A DNA stretch of 64,000 nucleotides from Actinophytocola algeriensis (lineage in GTDB: Bacteria; Actinomycetota; Actinomycetes; Mycobacteriales; Pseudonocardiaceae): assembly GCF_014203735.1 (NCBI RefSeq), contig NZ_JACHJQ010000009.1, forward strand, positions 124,001 through 188,000, read 5' to 3'. Within the stretch, counting starts at the first letter, position 1. Every line of letters begins with the position of its first letter. Below are positions 28,364 to 39,500 of this stretch, one piece after another. The notes under the pieces were generated by a model. It ran no database searches, was not told the origin of the DNA, and saw only the letters and a program-made list of their open reading frames with translations. A program made the position numbers and the translations under genes.

Positions 28364-29257
28364 ATGATTGACCTCCGCCGACTGAAGGTCCTGCGCGCGG
28401 TCGCCCACTACGGCACGATCACCGCCGCCGCGCGTGCCATGCACTTCACCACCTCCGCGGCCTCCCAGCAGATCCGCCAGCTCGGTCGTGAGCTGGGCGT
28501 GGCGCTGCTGGAACCCCACGGCCGCAACGTCCGCCTGACGGAAGCGGCCCACACCCTGCTGACCCACGCGGACGCGATAGAAGCGAGGTGGGAACAAGCC
28601 GAAACCGACCTGAGAGCGGCAAAAGACGAACCGGCGGGCCTGCTACGCCTGTGCTCCATGCCGACAGCGGTGTCCCGCCTGCTGGCCCCGGTCGTGGCCC
28701 CGCTGACCACGAAGTACCCGAAGCTGAAGATCCAACTGAGAGAAGTGGAACAACAACAGGCGTTCGACCTGCTCTTCTCAGGCGAAGCCGACCTGGCGGT
28801 CATCGAGGTGACCCCGGCCAACCCGCCCCGGACGGATGCCCGCTTCGACCAACGCCCACTGACCGACGACGTGTTCGACCTGGTGGTGCCCGCGGCACAC
28901 CCACAGGCCGCCGCCGAGGTGGTCGATCTGGCGGACTTCGCCACGGCGGACTGGATCATCTCGTCGGTGGCGTGCACCTGCCGGGAACACACACTGGCGG
29001 CCTGCGGCGCGGCGGGCTTCACCCCACACATAGCCCACGACGCACTCGAGTGGAACGCGATCGGCCACCTGATCGCCCACGGCCTGGGGGTGGCGCTGGT
29101 GCCACGCCTCGCGTACCTGGCCCCACACCTACCGGTGAAGCGACTGCACCTGGCGAACCCCCCGACCCGCAAACTGCTGACCACCACCCGCGGCGGCGGG
29201 TACACCAACCCAGCCATCGCCGCCGCCCACGACGCCTTGTCCGACGTAGCCGCCTGA
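28364..29257 (+). CDS. LysR-family transcriptional regulator
   Basis: N-terminal winged helix MIDLRRLKVLRAVAHYGTIT, ARAMHFTTSAASQQIRQLGR, RNVRLTEAAHTLL (residues 1-60) and the LysR substrate-binding fold after residue 90 (LRLCSMPTAVSRLLAPVVAP, FSGEADLAVIEV, GLGVALVPRLA). 297 residues. LysR proteins are usually activators responding to a small metabolite; no target can be inferred because the divergent neighbour is only the zinc-ribbon protein. ATG 28364. Confidence 0.9.
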   Translation: MIDLRRLKVLRAVAHYGTITAAARAMHFTTSAASQQIRQLGRELGVALLEPHGRNVRLTEAAHTLLTHADAIEARWEQAETDLRAAKDEPAGLLRLCSMPTAVSRLLAPVVAPLTTKYPKLKIQLREVEQQQAFDLLFSGEADLAVIEVTPANPPRTDARFDQRPLTDDVFDLVVPAAHPQAAAEVVDLADFATADWIISSVACTCREHTLAACGAAGFTPHIAHDALEWNAIGHLIAHGLGVALVPRLAYLAPHLPVKRLHLANPPTRKLLTTTRGGGYTNPAIAAAHDALSDVAA

Positions 29258-29271
29258 CCCAGCGCACAGCC

Positions 29272-29287
29272 CCCGCACTTTTGCGGG
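29272..29287 (+). terminator. Hairpin after lysR-type gene
   Basis: CCCGCA-CTTT-TGCGGG, 6-bp stem, 14 bases after the stop. The rest of the 29258-29564 gap holds only a candidate -10 (TAGGGT, 29487-29492) for mfd. Confidence 0.45.
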
Positions 29288-29564
29288 AGCGTGCCCACCC
29301 TCCCGGTCGAAGATCATGGCGAACCAGCCGGCCGCCGCGGTGATCGCGCGATGATCTCCGCGTCGTCCTCGTCGGGTTGGTGCACGTGCTCCTCGTCCGC
29401 CTGCGACAGGGCACCCGCCGTCCGCGTCCGGACCCGAACGGGTTCACGCCCGGCGAGCGTGCATGTATTCGGTGGCCCGGGGCACGTAGGGTGGATGTCG
29501 AGAACCCCTCCGCCGGGCTCGTCCGGGGCAGGGGTGTGTCCGCGTGCTTCGAGGGGTATCTCCA

Positions 29565-32500
29565 GTGTCGTTGTCCGGTCTCCTGCAAGCAGTGCTGCCC
29601 GACCCCGCCCTGACCAAGATCACCGAGTCCGCCGGTGCGGCCGGCCTCGAGCTGGAAGGCCCGACCGCTGTCCGGCCGCTGGTCACCGCTGCCCTGGCCG
29701 CGCGGAAACCAGTACTCGCGATCACGGCGACCGGTCACGAGGCGGACGACCTCACCGCCGCGCTCCGCGACCTGCTCGGCCGTGACGCCGTGGTCAACTT
29801 CCCCTCGTGGGAGACGTTGCCGCATGAGCGCCTCTCGCCGCGCGCCGACACCGTCGGCCGCCGCCTGGAGGTGCTGCACCGGCTCCGCCGCGACGACGCG
29901 CCACAGGTCGTGGTCGCCACCGTGCGCAGCCTCATCCAGCCGATGGCGCCCGGCCTCGGCAGCCTCGACCCGGTCCACCTCGTCGTCGGTGAGGAGCACG
30001 ACTTCGACGGCACCGTCGAACGCCTCGTCGAGCTCGCCTACACCCGCGTCGACATGGTCGAGAAGCGTGGCGAGTTCGCCGTCCGCGGCGGCATCCTCGA
30101 CATCTTCCCGCCCACGGCGGAGCACCCGGCCCGCGTCGAGTTCTGGGGCGACGAGGTGTCGGAGATCCGCTGCTTCGCCGTCGCCGACCAGCGCTCGCTG
30201 CCGACCGAGATCACCGAGGTCAACGCTCCGCCCTGCCGTGAGCTGCTGCTCACCGAGGACATCCGGCAGCGCGCCATGGCCCTCGCCGAGGAGCAGCACG
30301 ACGCTGGCGCGTCCGACGCCCACCTCGCCGAGATGCTCGTCAAGCTCGCCGACGGCATCCCCACCGAGGGCATGGAGGCCCTGATCCCGGTCCTGTGCGA
30401 GGGCGAGCTGGACCTGCTCACCGACGTCCTGCCCGACGGCGCACACGTCCTGGTCATCGACCCCGAGAAGGTCCGCACCCGCGCCCACGACCTCGTGCGC
30501 ACCGGCCAGGAGTTCCTCGAGGCCGCGTGGATGGCCGCCGCGGGCGGTGGCAAGGCGCCACTCGACCTCGGTGCCTCGGCCTACCGCGGCCTCGGCGAGA
30601 TCGCCCAGCACGCCCGGGACACCGGGCACCCGTGGTGGACGCTCTCGCAGCTCACCACTCCCGGCGAGCAGGTCGTCCAGCTCGACATCGCGGGCGTCGA
30701 GGGCTACCGGGGCGACGTCGCCCGCGCCTTCGCCGACCTCCGCGCCCACATCGCCACCGGCGGCGCCGCCGTGCTCGTCGTCCCCGGCGCCGGTACCGCC
30801 CGCCGCGCGGTCGAGCAGCTCTCCGACGCCGACGTCCCGGCCACGTTCGCCGAGGACGGCCTCACCGAGCCGCCGGCGAGCGGCATCGTCACCGTCGTCC
30901 GCGGCGCCATCGAGGAAGGCTTCCTCGCGCCGGAGCGCGCCCTGGTGGTGCTCACCGAGACCGACCTGACCGGCGGCAGGCACGGCACGTCCACCAGGGA
31001 CCTCTCCGCGAAGATGCCCTCCCGGCGGCGCAACGCGGTCGACCCGCTCGCACTGAAGACCGGGGACTACGTCGTCCACGAGCAGCACGGCATCGGCCGC
31101 TACGTCGAGATGGTCCAGCGCACCGTCGGTGGTGCGACCCGCGAGTACCTACTGCTCGAATACGCCTCCTCCAAGCGCGGCCAGCCCGGTGACCGCTTGT
31201 TCGTGCCCACCGACCAGCTCGACCAGGTGTCCCGGTACGTCGGCGGTGAGCTGCCCACCCTGAACAAGCTGGGTGGCTCCGACTGGAAGAACACGAAGGC
31301 CAAGGCCAAGAAGGCCGTCAAGCAGATCGCGGCCGAGCTGGTGCAGCTCTACGCGGCCCGCCAGTCCGCGCCCGGCCACGCGTTCGGTCCCGACACCCCG
31401 TGGCAGCGCGAGCTCGAGGACGCGTTCCCGTTCACCGAGACCCCCGACCAGATGGCCGCGATCGACGAGGTCAAGGCCGACATGATGCGCGGTGTCCCGA
31501 TGGACCGCGTGATCTGTGGCGACGTCGGCTACGGCAAGACCGAGATCGCCGTGCGTGCCGCGTTCAAGGCCGTGCAGGACGGCAAGCAGGTCGTGGTCCT
31601 GGTGCCCACCACGCTGCTCGCCCAGCAGCACCTCAACACGTTCATCGAGCGCATGGCCTCCTTCCCGGTCACCGTGAAGGGCCTCTCCCGGTTCACGCAC
31701 GGCCCGGACGCCGATGCCGTCATCGAAGGTCTCGCCGCGGGTGAGGTCGACGTGGTGATCGGCACGCACCGCCTGCTGCAGACCGGTATCCGCTACAAGG
31801 ACCTCGGCCTCGTCATCGTCGACGAGGAGCAGCGGTTCGGTGTCGAGCACAAGGAGCACATCAAGGCGCTCCGCACCCACGTCGACGTGCTCACCATGTC
31901 CGCCACCCCGATCCCGCGCACCCTCGAGATGTCGCTGGCCGGGATCCGCGAGATGTCGACCATCCTCACCCCGCCGGAGGACCGGCACCCGATCCTCACC
32001 TACGTCGGCGGCTACGACGACAAGCAGGTCGGCGCTGCCATCCGCCGCGAGCTGCTGCGCGACGGCCAGGTGTTCTTCGTGCACAACCGGGTCTCGTCCA
32101 TCGAGAAGGCCGCGCGCAGGCTCCGCGAGCTGGTGCCGGAGGCCAGGATCGTGACCGCGCACGGCCAGATGAACGAGGACCGCCTCGAGAAGATCATCGA
32201 GGGCTTCTGGGCCCGCGAGTTCGACGTGCTGGTCTGCACCACGATCGTCGAGACCGGTCTCGACATCGCCAACGCCAACACGCTGATCGTCGAACGCGGC
32301 GATCTGCTCGGCCTCGCCCAGCTGCACCAGCTGCGCGGCCGCGTCGGCCGTGGCCGCGAACGCGGCTACGCCTACTTCCTGTACCCGCCGGAGGCGCCGC
32401 TCACCGAGACCGCGCACGACCGGCTCGCCACGATCGCGCAGAACACCGAGCTGGGTGCGGGCATGGCGGTGGCCATGAAGGACCTGGAGATCCGCGGCGC

Positions 32501-33122
32501 GGGCAACATCCTCGGCGCCGAGCAGTCCGGCCACATCGCGGGCGTCGGCTTCGACCTCTACATCCGGCTGGTCGGCGAGGCGGTCGACGCGTTCCGCAAG
32601 CACGCGGGCGCCGAACCGGGCGAGGAGGAGGAAGAGCTCGCCGGGGTGCGGGTGGACCTGCCGGTGGACGCCCACATCCCGCACGACTACGTGCCGGGCG
32701 AGCGGTTGCGGCTGGAGGCCTACCGCAAGATCGCCGCCGCGGCCGACGCCGACGGGCTCGCCGCCGTCGAGGAGGAACTGAAGGACCGCTACGGCAATCC
32801 GCCGTTGCCGGTGCGGCGCCTGTTCGCGGTGGCGGCGTTCCGCCAGACGTGCCGCGAGCACGGCGTCACCGAGGTGACGTTGCAGAGCAGCTCGATCCGG
32901 TTCGCGCCGCTCGCGCTCCGCGACTCGCAGATCGTGCGGCTGAAGCGCCTGCACCCCAAGGCGACCTACAAGCCGGTGAGCGAGCTCGTCACCGTGCCGA
33001 GGCCGACGGAGGGTGGCGCGGGCGGCCGGATCGGCGCGCCGCCGTTGCGTGACGTCGAGCTGCTGGACTGGTGCCGGAAGCTCCTCGAGTCCCTGGTGAT
33101 CGCCCCCGCTCCCGTTGGCTAG
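29565..33122 (+). CDS. mfd: Transcription-repair coupling factor
   Basis: Mfd removes RNA polymerase stalled at DNA lesions and recruits UvrA. Order: UvrB-like N-terminal modules ([40 protein letters not shown]), the RNA polymerase-interacting domain ([20 protein letters not shown], near 500), the superfamily 2 helicase motor with Walker [12 protein letters not shown] (about 652), [42 protein letters not shown] and [12 protein letters not shown], and the C-terminal TRCF autoinhibitory domain. 1,185 residues from GTG 29565, chosen for the GAGGGG 8 bases before it; GTG 29544 is the alternative. Confidence 0.97.
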   Translation: MSLSGLLQAVLPDPALTKITESAGAAGLELEGPTAVRPLVTAALAARKPVLAITATGHEADDLTAALRDLLGRDAVVNFPSWETLPHERLSPRADTVGRRLEVLHRLRRDDAPQVVVATVRSLIQPMAPGLGSLDPVHLVVGEEHDFDGTVERLVELAYTRVDMVEKRGEFAVRGGILDIFPPTAEHPARVEFWGDEVSEIRCFAVADQRSLPTEITEVNAPPCRELLLTEDIRQRAMALAEEQHDAGASDAHLAEMLVKLADGIPTEGMEALIPVLCEGELDLLTDVLPDGAHVLVIDPEKVRTRAHDLVRTGQEFLEAAWMAAAGGGKAPLDLGASAYRGLGEIAQHARDTGHPWWTLSQLTTPGEQVVQLDIAGVEGYRGDVARAFADLRAHIATGGAAVLVVPGAGTARRAVEQLSDADVPATFAEDGLTEPPASGIVTVVRGAIEEGFLAPERALVVLTETDLTGGRHGTSTRDLSAKMPSRRRNAVDPLALKTGDYVVHEQHGIGRYVEMVQRTVGGATREYLLLEYASSKRGQPGDRLFVPTDQLDQVSRYVGGELPTLNKLGGSDWKNTKAKAKKAVKQIAAELVQLYAARQSAPGHAFGPDTPWQRELEDAFPFTETPDQMAAIDEVKADMMRGVPMDRVICGDVGYGKTEIAVRAAFKAVQDGKQVVVLVPTTLLAQQHLNTFIERMASFPVTVKGLSRFTHGPDADAVIEGLAAGEVDVVIGTHRLLQTGIRYKDLGLVIVDEEQRFGVEHKEHIKALRTHVDVLTMSATPIPRTLEMSLAGIREMSTILTPPEDRHPILTYVGGYDDKQVGAAIRRELLRDGQVFFVHNRVSSIEKAARRLRELVPEARIVTAHGQMNEDRLEKIIEGFWAREFDVLVCTTIVETGLDIANANTLIVERGDLLGLAQLHQLRGRVGRGRERGYAYFLYPPEAPLTETAHDRLATIAQNTELGAGMAVAMKDLEIRGAGNILGAEQSGHIAGVGFDLYIRLVGEAVDAFRKHAGAEPGEEEEELAGVRVDLPVDAHIPHDYVPGERLRLEAYRKIAAAADADGLAAVEEELKDRYGNPPLPVRRLFAVAAFRQTCREHGVTEVTLQSSSIRFAPLALRDSQIVRLKRLHPKATYKPVSELVTVPRPTEGGAGGRIGAPPLRDVELLDWCRKLLESLVIAPAPVG

Positions 33123-33128
33123 GGGGCT

Positions 33129-34109
33129 GTGAGAGGCTTGGCGACCGTGACGAGTGTCCTTCGCCGTGCCGTAGCGCCGTTCGCCGCCGTGACCGCGCTG
33201 GTCGCGACGCTGACCGCGTGCGGGACCGGGCCAAGCCAGGTCAACTCCGCCGTCATCATCGACGACCACGTGATCTCGGTCGACGAGGTGCAGGCCCTGA
33301 TCGACAAGGTCGTCAAGGAACCGGCCGCGCGGCCGCTCGCGCAGCAGCACAAGCTCGACCTCGTCGCGCGCGAGGTCGTGTCGCAGCTGATCACGCACGA
33401 CCTGCTCACCGAGGTCGCCCGGGAGGAGAACCTCCGGGTCGACCAGGCGCAGCTGTCGATGCTCCGCGAGCAGGACCCGCTGGCCGGGGACCTGCCGACG
33501 GACGGCAGCGTGCCCACCGAGCAGCTGGTGCCCGCACTCGTCAACCGGGCCCGCGGGTTCGAGGCGTACGCCAACGACAACCTGCTGCTGGTCGAGCTGG
33601 CGAACCGGTACCTCGGCCGTGCCGACGTGAAGTACAACGTCGCCGGTGTCACCGACTACGACGATGCCAAGGCGCTCGCGGAGAAGATCGCCGCCGACCC
33701 GGACAGCGGCGCGTCGCTCATGCGGTCCGCCTCGTCCGAGGACCTGCCGCCGCAGCTGAACTCCGAGACGGGACCCGGTCCGCTCGCCCTCCAGCTGATG
33801 GTGCCGGACGACTCCGTCCTTCTCATCAACCAGCCGGCCACTGAGCAGAGTGCCGGTGGTTTCTTCGTGGTGCAGGTCCTGTCCAAGGAGGTCGCGTCGA
33901 GCGCGTCGCCGGAGCTCGACCCGAGCCAGATCGACCCGAACCAGCTGCCGCAGTACGGCAAGTACCTGCTCCGCGAGCAGGCGCTCGGCAAGAACCTGCG
34001 GGTGAGCCCCCGCTACGGCGAGTGGAACCTCGCCGAGCTGAAGGTTCTGCCCAAGGCCGAGGCCGGTGTCGCGGGGCTCCTGCTGGTGCCGGACGCCGAC
34101 AAGTCGTGA
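33129..34109 (+). CDS. SurA N-terminal-like lipoprotein (putative chaperone)
   Basis: A lipoprotein signal (VLRRAVAPFAAVTALVATLT, then AC) is followed by SurA-N-like helices (AVIIDDHVISVDEVQALIDK, LAREVVSQLITHDLLTEVAR-type pattern) as in extracytoplasmic peptidyl-prolyl isomerase/chaperones; no parvulin domain is visible. 326 residues from GTG 33129; GTG 33147 behind GAGAGG is equally good. It lies 6 bases after mfd and overlaps the mazG start by 4 bases, so mfd, this gene and mazG form an operon. It probably helps fold secreted proteins. Confidence 0.72.
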   Translation: MRGLATVTSVLRRAVAPFAAVTALVATLTACGTGPSQVNSAVIIDDHVISVDEVQALIDKVVKEPAARPLAQQHKLDLVAREVVSQLITHDLLTEVAREENLRVDQAQLSMLREQDPLAGDLPTDGSVPTEQLVPALVNRARGFEAYANDNLLLVELANRYLGRADVKYNVAGVTDYDDAKALAEKIAADPDSGASLMRSASSEDLPPQLNSETGPGPLALQLMVPDDSVLLINQPATEQSAGGFFVVQVLSKEVASSASPELDPSQIDPNQLPQYGKYLLREQALGKNLRVSPRYGEWNLAELKVLPKAEAGVAGLLLVPDADKS

Positions 34110-35041
34110 CGCCCGCGGCCGAGCCCACGCGGTCGGGAACGGCCGTCGTGCTGCTCGGGCCCGGCGATGCGATCCCGTCGGCCGCGCTGCCGTTGGTGCG
34201 TGCCGCGACCGCGGTGTACACGACCGCGGACGCGCCGCCGCCTGCCGCGCTCGCCGAGGAGGCGTCGTCCGGCCGGGTGGTGCTGCTGACCGCGGACCTG
34301 GCCGACCCGGCAGCCGCCGCGCTGCTGGCACGCGGCGCGGCGATCGTCCGGCCTGAGCCGGTGTACGGCGCGGGCCTGCTGGCCGCGGTCGCGGTGATGG
34401 ACCGGCTGCGTTCGCCCGGTGGCTGCCCGTGGGACGCCGAGCAGACCCACGACTCCCTGAAGCAGTACCTCGTCGAGGAGTGCTTCGAGCTGCTGGAAGC
34501 CATCGAGGACGGTGACCGGGCGGCGTTGCGTGAGGAGCTCGGCGACGTGCTGCTGCAGGTGCTGTTCCACTCCCGTGTCGCACAGGAGTCGCCGGACGCC
34601 CCGTTCTCCATCGACGACGTGGCGAACGAGCTGGTGACCAAGCTCGTCGGCCGCCATCCGCACGTGTTCGCGGGCGGTGATCCGGAGGTGCGGGACGCCC
34701 GCACGCAGGAGCACCGCTGGGAACAGCTGAAGCAGCAGGAGAAGAAGCGCGAGTCCAGCGTCGACGGTGTGGCGATGGGGCAGCCGGCGACGGCGTTGGC
34801 CGCGAAGCTGGTGCAGCGCACGAAACGGGCCGGCCTGCCCGTCGATCTGCTGCCGGACTCGCCGCTGTTCGCCGCGGCGGCCCGGTCGAAGCTCGCGGGT
34901 GAGGATCCGGAGGGTGCGCTGCGCGCGGAGGCACGGAAGTTCGCCGCGGACGTGCGTGCCGCGGAACAGGCGGCCCGCTCCGAGGGCGTTGATCCGGCCG
35001 CCATGAACGAGGCGGAGTGGCGCCGCTTCTGGCCGTCCTGA
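34106..35041 (+). CDS. mazG: Nucleoside triphosphate pyrophosphohydrolase
   Basis: MazG hydrolyses nucleoside triphosphates, including damaged or non-canonical ones, to monophosphates and pyrophosphate. The MazG domain is clear: MDRLRSPGGCPWDAEQTHDS, LVEECFELLEAI (metal-binding ExxE), REELGDVLLQVLFHSRVAQE (ExxD) and VGRHPHVF. The first 95 residues are an Ala-rich extra domain similar to that in mycobacterial MazG. The C-terminal half repeats the helical fold. GTG 34106 overlaps the previous stop (GTGA). 311 residues. Same neighbourhood as Rv1021 in M. tuberculosis. Confidence 0.94.
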   Translation: MTPAAEPTRSGTAVVLLGPGDAIPSAALPLVRAATAVYTTADAPPPAALAEEASSGRVVLLTADLADPAAAALLARGAAIVRPEPVYGAGLLAAVAVMDRLRSPGGCPWDAEQTHDSLKQYLVEECFELLEAIEDGDRAALREELGDVLLQVLFHSRVAQESPDAPFSIDDVANELVTKLVGRHPHVFAGGDPEVRDARTQEHRWEQLKQQEKKRESSVDGVAMGQPATALAAKLVQRTKRAGLPVDLLPDSPLFAAAARSKLAGEDPEGALRAEARKFAADVRAAEQAARSEGVDPAAMNEAEWRRFWPS

Positions 35042-35114
35042 CGATCGTGGCTTCGGGCTCGCTGGTTCGTGTCATGTCCCCACGATGCGTGTGATCAGGG
35101 CCTTTGTCAGCAAG

Positions 35115-35147
35115 AAGCCCGAGCGAATGGGACATTCGCTCGGGCTT
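35115..35147. terminator. Bidirectional terminator between mazG and arsM
   Basis: AAGCCCGAGCGAATG (35115-35129) pairs perfectly with CATTCGCTCGGGCTT (35133-35147), a 15-bp stem with a 3-base loop, between convergent genes. Confidence 0.85.
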
Positions 35148-35154
35148 GTCAGGA

Positions 35155-35922
35155 TCAAGCCGGAGCGCCCTCGGGCTTCCTCGCGCGGACGATGGCGGAG
35201 TGCATCCCGTCCGCGACCTGGTGCGTCAGCGTGATGTCCACCTCCGTGAGACCCGCGGCCGCCAGGCCCTTCCGGTACTCGCCGATGGACAGCGCACCCG
35301 CGATGCAGCCCACGTAGGACCCGCGTTCGGCGCGCTCGCCAGGGGTCAACGCGTCCTCGGCGACCACGTCGGACACACCGATCCGGCCGCCCGGGTTCAG
35401 CACGCGGAAGGTCTCGGCGAACACGGCCCGCTTGTCGACCGACAGGTTGATCACGCAGTTCGAGATCACCACGTCGACGGTGCCCGCGGGCAAGGGAATG
35501 TTCTCGATCGTGCCTTTCAGGAACTCGACGTTGGTGGCACCGGCCTTGGCCGCGTTGGCGCGCGCGAGGGCCAGCATCTCCTCGGTCATGTCCACCCCGT
35601 ACGCCTTGCCTGCCTGCCCGACGCGCCGGGCGGACAGCAGCACGTCGATACCGCCGCCGGACCCGAGGTCGAGCACGACCTCACCCTCACGCAGTTCGGC
35701 GACGGCGGTCGGGTTGCCGCGCCCCAGCGACGCGGCGACCGCCTCGGCGGGCAACTCGTCCCGCTCGGCGGTGCCGTACAGGGTGGCCCCGAAGCCGTCG
35801 TCCACCTCGACAGCCCGAGGACCGCAACAGTCGCTGTTCGCCCCGCTCACGGTGACCGAGGTCGCGGCTGCGGCGTAGCGGGCGCGGACGGTCTCGCGCA
35901 GGTCGTCGGTCGGTGTGCTCAT
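35155..35922 (-). CDS. arsM: Arsenite S-adenosylmethionine methyltransferase
   Basis: Methylates As(III), generating volatile or exported methylarsenicals. SAM-binding motif LDLGSGGGIDVLLSARRVG (about residue 75), VDMTEEMLALARANA, and the ArsM hallmark VVISNCVINLSVDKRAVF. Candidate arsenic-binding cysteines are the CC pair in SDCCGPRAVE, the Cys in SNCVINL and the Cys in YVGCIAGALS. Start at ATG 35922 behind GGAGGAG. 255 residues. It is divergent from arsR with about 80 bases between, so the ArsR repressor very likely controls it. Confidence 0.93.
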   Translation of the reverse strand: MSTPTDDLRETVRARYAAAATSVTVSGANSDCCGPRAVEVDDGFGATLYGTAERDELPAEAVAASLGRGNPTAVAELREGEVVLDLGSGGGIDVLLSARRVGQAGKAYGVDMTEEMLALARANAAKAGATNVEFLKGTIENIPLPAGTVDVVISNCVINLSVDKRAVFAETFRVLNPGGRIGVSDVVAEDALTPGERAERGSYVGCIAGALSIGEYRKGLAAAGLTEVDITLTHQVADGMHSAIVRARKPEGAPA

Positions 35923-36002
35923 CGTGGCTCTCCTCCGGTAGCTGATTCGACGTTCGTCGATACAAGCTTGCGACCTGATTAGAAGTCCGTCAATATAGAG
36001 TT
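35923..36002. promoter_or_regulatory. arsM/arsR divergent promoter region
   Basis: The 80-base interval carries both promoters. TTGACG on the minus strand (complement of 35988-35993) could be the arsM -35. TATAGA (35994-35999) sits just before arsR. The short inverted repeat ATTCGACG-TTCGTCGAT (about 35945-35961) and AT-rich CGTCAATATAGAG are ArsR-operator candidates. Confidence 0.4.
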
Positions 36003-36392
36003 GTGTCGAGTCAAGAGTTGCCACTCGTGTCGCGGGACGCCGCCTGCTGCTCGGACCTGACGTCCGCGCCGCTGTCCGAGGAACGCGCGGCCGAACTCGC
36101 GCCGGTGTTCAAGGCGCTGGGGGATCCGGTGCGCCTGCGGCTGCTCTCGATGATCGCGTCGCGCTCGGGCGGAGAGGTCTGCGTGTGCGAGCTGACGCCC
36201 GCGTTCGACCTGTCCCAGCCGACGATCTCCCACCACCTCAAGCTCCTGCGGCAGGCCGGGCTGATCGACTGCGAGCGGCGGGGGACCTGGGTCTACTACT
36301 GGGTGCTGCCGGAGGCCACCGACAAGCTCGCCGCGCTGCTCACCCGCCCTGCCGAGGTGCCCACGGTGCTCGCCTCCTCGCGGCCGTCGTGA
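36003..36392 (+). CDS. arsR: ArsR-family metalloregulatory repressor
   Basis: 129 residues of winged-helix ArsR/SmtB fold. FKALGDPVRLRLLSMIA, then the arsenite-binding ELCVCDL-type motif as EVCVCEL (Cys-x-Cys), followed by the recognition helix SQPTISHHLKLLRQAGL and RRGTWVYYWVL. An additional CC pair near the N-terminus (DAACCSDL) could be a third thiol ligand. As(III) binding should release it from the arsM/arsR intergenic operator. GTG 36003; no strong ribosome binding site, possibly leaderless. Confidence 0.92.
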   Translation: MSSQELPLVSRDAACCSDLTSAPLSEERAAELAPVFKALGDPVRLRLLSMIASRSGGEVCVCELTPAFDLSQPTISHHLKLLRQAGLIDCERRGTWVYYWVLPEATDKLAALLTRPAEVPTVLASSRPS

Positions 36393-36554
36393 ACACGGCC
36401 GATGGCTGAAGAACGCAGAGGTTCGTAACGCACCCACCCGGTCCGGGTGTGGCTCACCGACCTGCCGTGCGAATGGACCATTCGCACGCATTGGTTCCGC
36501 ACACTGCCCCTTCAGGCCGTCAATTCGTCGGTGATCGCGGCTAACGTGGCGGCC

Positions 36555-39500
36555 GTGAACGACGCCTACCTCCGATTCCCACACCTCCACGGTGAGCTGA
36601 TCACCTTCGTGGCCGAGGACGACGTGTGGCTCGCGCCGCTCGGCGGCGGCCGGGCCTGGCGGGTCTCCGCCGACCAGGTCACGGTCGGTTCCCCGCGCTT
36701 CTCCGCCGACGGCACCCACCTGGCCTGGACCAGCTGGCGTGACGTCGAGCCTGAGGTGCACGTCGCCCCCGCGGACGGTGGCCCGAGCCGCCGCCTCACC
36801 CACTGGGCCGACGTGAACACCGAGGTGATCGGCTGGACCGCGGCCGGCGAGGTGCTGGCCGTCAGCACGGTCGGGCAGCCGAGCATCCGCCGCACGTGGG
36901 CCTACGAGGTCGACCTGGACGGCGGGACGCGGCAGCTCCCGTACGGGCCGGTGGGCGGGATCGCGACCAGTCCGGACGGTGCCGTGGTCCTGCTGGGCGC
37001 CACGTCGCGGGAACCGGCCTGGTGGAAGCGTTATCGCGGCGGCACGGCAGGCAAACTGTGGCTCGACGCGGACGGGTCGGGTGAGTTCACCCGTTTCCTA
37101 CCGGACATCGGCGGCAACGTGGCGTCGCCGATGTGGGTGGGCGACCGGATCGCGTTCCTGTCCGATCACGAGGGAGTCGGCGACCTCTACTCGTGCCTGC
37201 CGGACGGTGCGGACCTGCGCAGGCACGCGGTGGACGCGCCCGGCGAGTTCTACGCGCGCAACGCGACGACCGACGGCAGGCGCGTGGTGTTCCACCGCGC
37301 CGGGCGCCTGTGGCTGGTCGACGGGCTCGACAGCGAGCCGAGGGAGCTGGACATCCGGCTGGGCGGCCCCCGGCTCGCGCGGGCGCCGTACCCGGTGCGG
37401 GCGGTGGACGAACTCGGTGACCTGGGGCCCGACCACACCGGCCGGGGCAGTGCCATCGAGGTGCGTGGCACCGTGCACTGGCTCACGCACCGGGACGGGC
37501 CGGTCCGTGCGTTGTCGGCCGAGCCAGGTGTGCGGGCCAGACATCCGCGCACACTCGGCGACCAGGTCGTGTGGGTGACCGACGCCGATGGCGAGGAGGC
37601 GCTGGAGATCGCACCGGTCGGCGGGGCGGCGGGTGCCGCGCCGCACCGGATCGGCGCGGGCAGGCTCGGCCGGGTTCTCGAGCTGGCCGCGTCGCCGGAC
37701 GGCAGGCGGGTCGCCGTCGCGACACACGACGGCCGGGTGCTGCTCGTCGAGGTGGAGACCGGTGAGCTGCGCGAGCTCGTCCACACCACCGATGGCGACC
37801 CGTGCGACCTGGCGTTCTCGCCGGACTCGGCGTGGGTCGCGTGGTCACACCCCGGGCCGAACCCGCTGCGCAACATCAGGATGGCCAACACCACCGATCT
37901 GTCCACAGTGGACGTGACGCCGCTGCGGTTCGTGGACTCCGATCCGCAGTTCACGGTGGACGGCAAACACCTCGCGTTCCTGTCGATGCGCAGCTTCGAC
38001 CCGATCTACGACACGCACGTGTTCGACATGTCCTTCCCGTACGGCACCCGGCCGCACCTGGTGCCGCTCGCGGCGACCACACCGTCGCCGTTCTCGCCGC
38101 AGTTGCGGGGCCGCCCGGTGGACGACGAGCCGGACGGCAAGGACAAGGACAAGGACAAGGACGACGACGACGCGCCGCCGCGCACCGCGGTCGACCTGGA
38201 GGGCCTCGGTGAGCGGGTGGTCGCGCTGCCGGTGCACGCCGCCCGGTACGGCCACCTCCGCGCGGTGAAGAACGGCCTGGTGTGGCTGCGGTACACGCTG
38301 TCCGGCGTGCTCGGCCACGACGGGGACGGTGATGGCGACGACAGCGACAAGACCGTCCTCGAACGCTACGACTTCGTCAAGCGCAAGCACGAGACGCTGG
38401 CCGACAGTGTCGACGGTGTGTGGGTGACCGGCGACGGCGAACGGCTCGTCGTGCGTGAGGGCTCGCGGTTGCGGGTGCAGTCGGCGGACGCGAAGTCGGA
38501 CTCCGACGACAGCGGCGATGACGTGCGGGTGGACCTGTCGCGGGTCCGGGTGCAGGTCGACCCGGCGGCGGAGTGGCGCCAGGCGTTCGACGAGGCCGGC
38601 AGGTTGATGCGCGACCACTTCTGGCGCGCGGACATGAGCGGCGTCGACTGGTCCGGGATGCTCGCGCGGTACCGGCCGCTGGTCGAGACCGTCAACTCGC
38701 ACGACGAGTTGGTTGATCTGTTGTGGGAGGTACAGGGCGAGCTGGGCACCTCCCACGCGTACGTGACGCCGCCCGGCGACGGGGTGGAGTCGGCGCGGCG
38801 GCTGGGTCTGCTCGGCGCGGACCTGGTGCGTGACGGTGACGTGTGGCGGATCGAGCGGATCCTGCCTGGCGAGTCGTCCGACCCGCGTGCGCGTTCGCCG
38901 TTGCGCGCACCCGGTGTGGCGGTCCGGGCCGGCGACGCGATCGTCGCGGTCGACGGACGCCCGGTCGATCCGGTGACGGGGCCGTTCCCGCTGCTGGCCG
39001 GCACCGCGGACAATCCGGTGGAGCTGGTGATCGCCCCGGGCGGTGGGGGTGCGAACCGGAGCGTGGTGGTCGTGCCGCTGCTGGACGACATGCCGCTGCG
39101 CTACCACGACTGGGTCGCAGGCCGCCGGGCGTACGTGCACGAGAAGACCGGCGGCAGGCTCGGCTACGTGCACGTGCCGGACATGGTGGCGAACGGCTGG
39201 GCCGAACTGCATCGCGACCTGCGCCTGGAGGTACGGCGCGAGGGCCTGATCGTCGACGTCCGCGAGAACCGCGGCGGCCACCTCTCCCAACTGGTGGTGG
39301 AGAAGCTCGGCCGCAAGATCATCGGCTGGCAGATCACCCGCGACGCCCACACCGCGGAGAGCTACCCGCACGACGCACCCCGCGGCCCGGTAGTGGCGGT
39401 GGCGAACGAGTTCTCGGGCTCGGACGGCGACATCGTCAACGCGGCCATCAAGGCGCTGGGCATCGGCCCCGTGGTCGGGACGCGAACGTGGGGCGGCGTC

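Noticed and set aside
31149-35135. 1,328-residue minus-strand ORF opposite mfd and mazG
   Set aside because: Low-complexity His/Arg/Asp composition typical of antisense frames in GC-rich DNA; the plus-strand genes explain the region fully.
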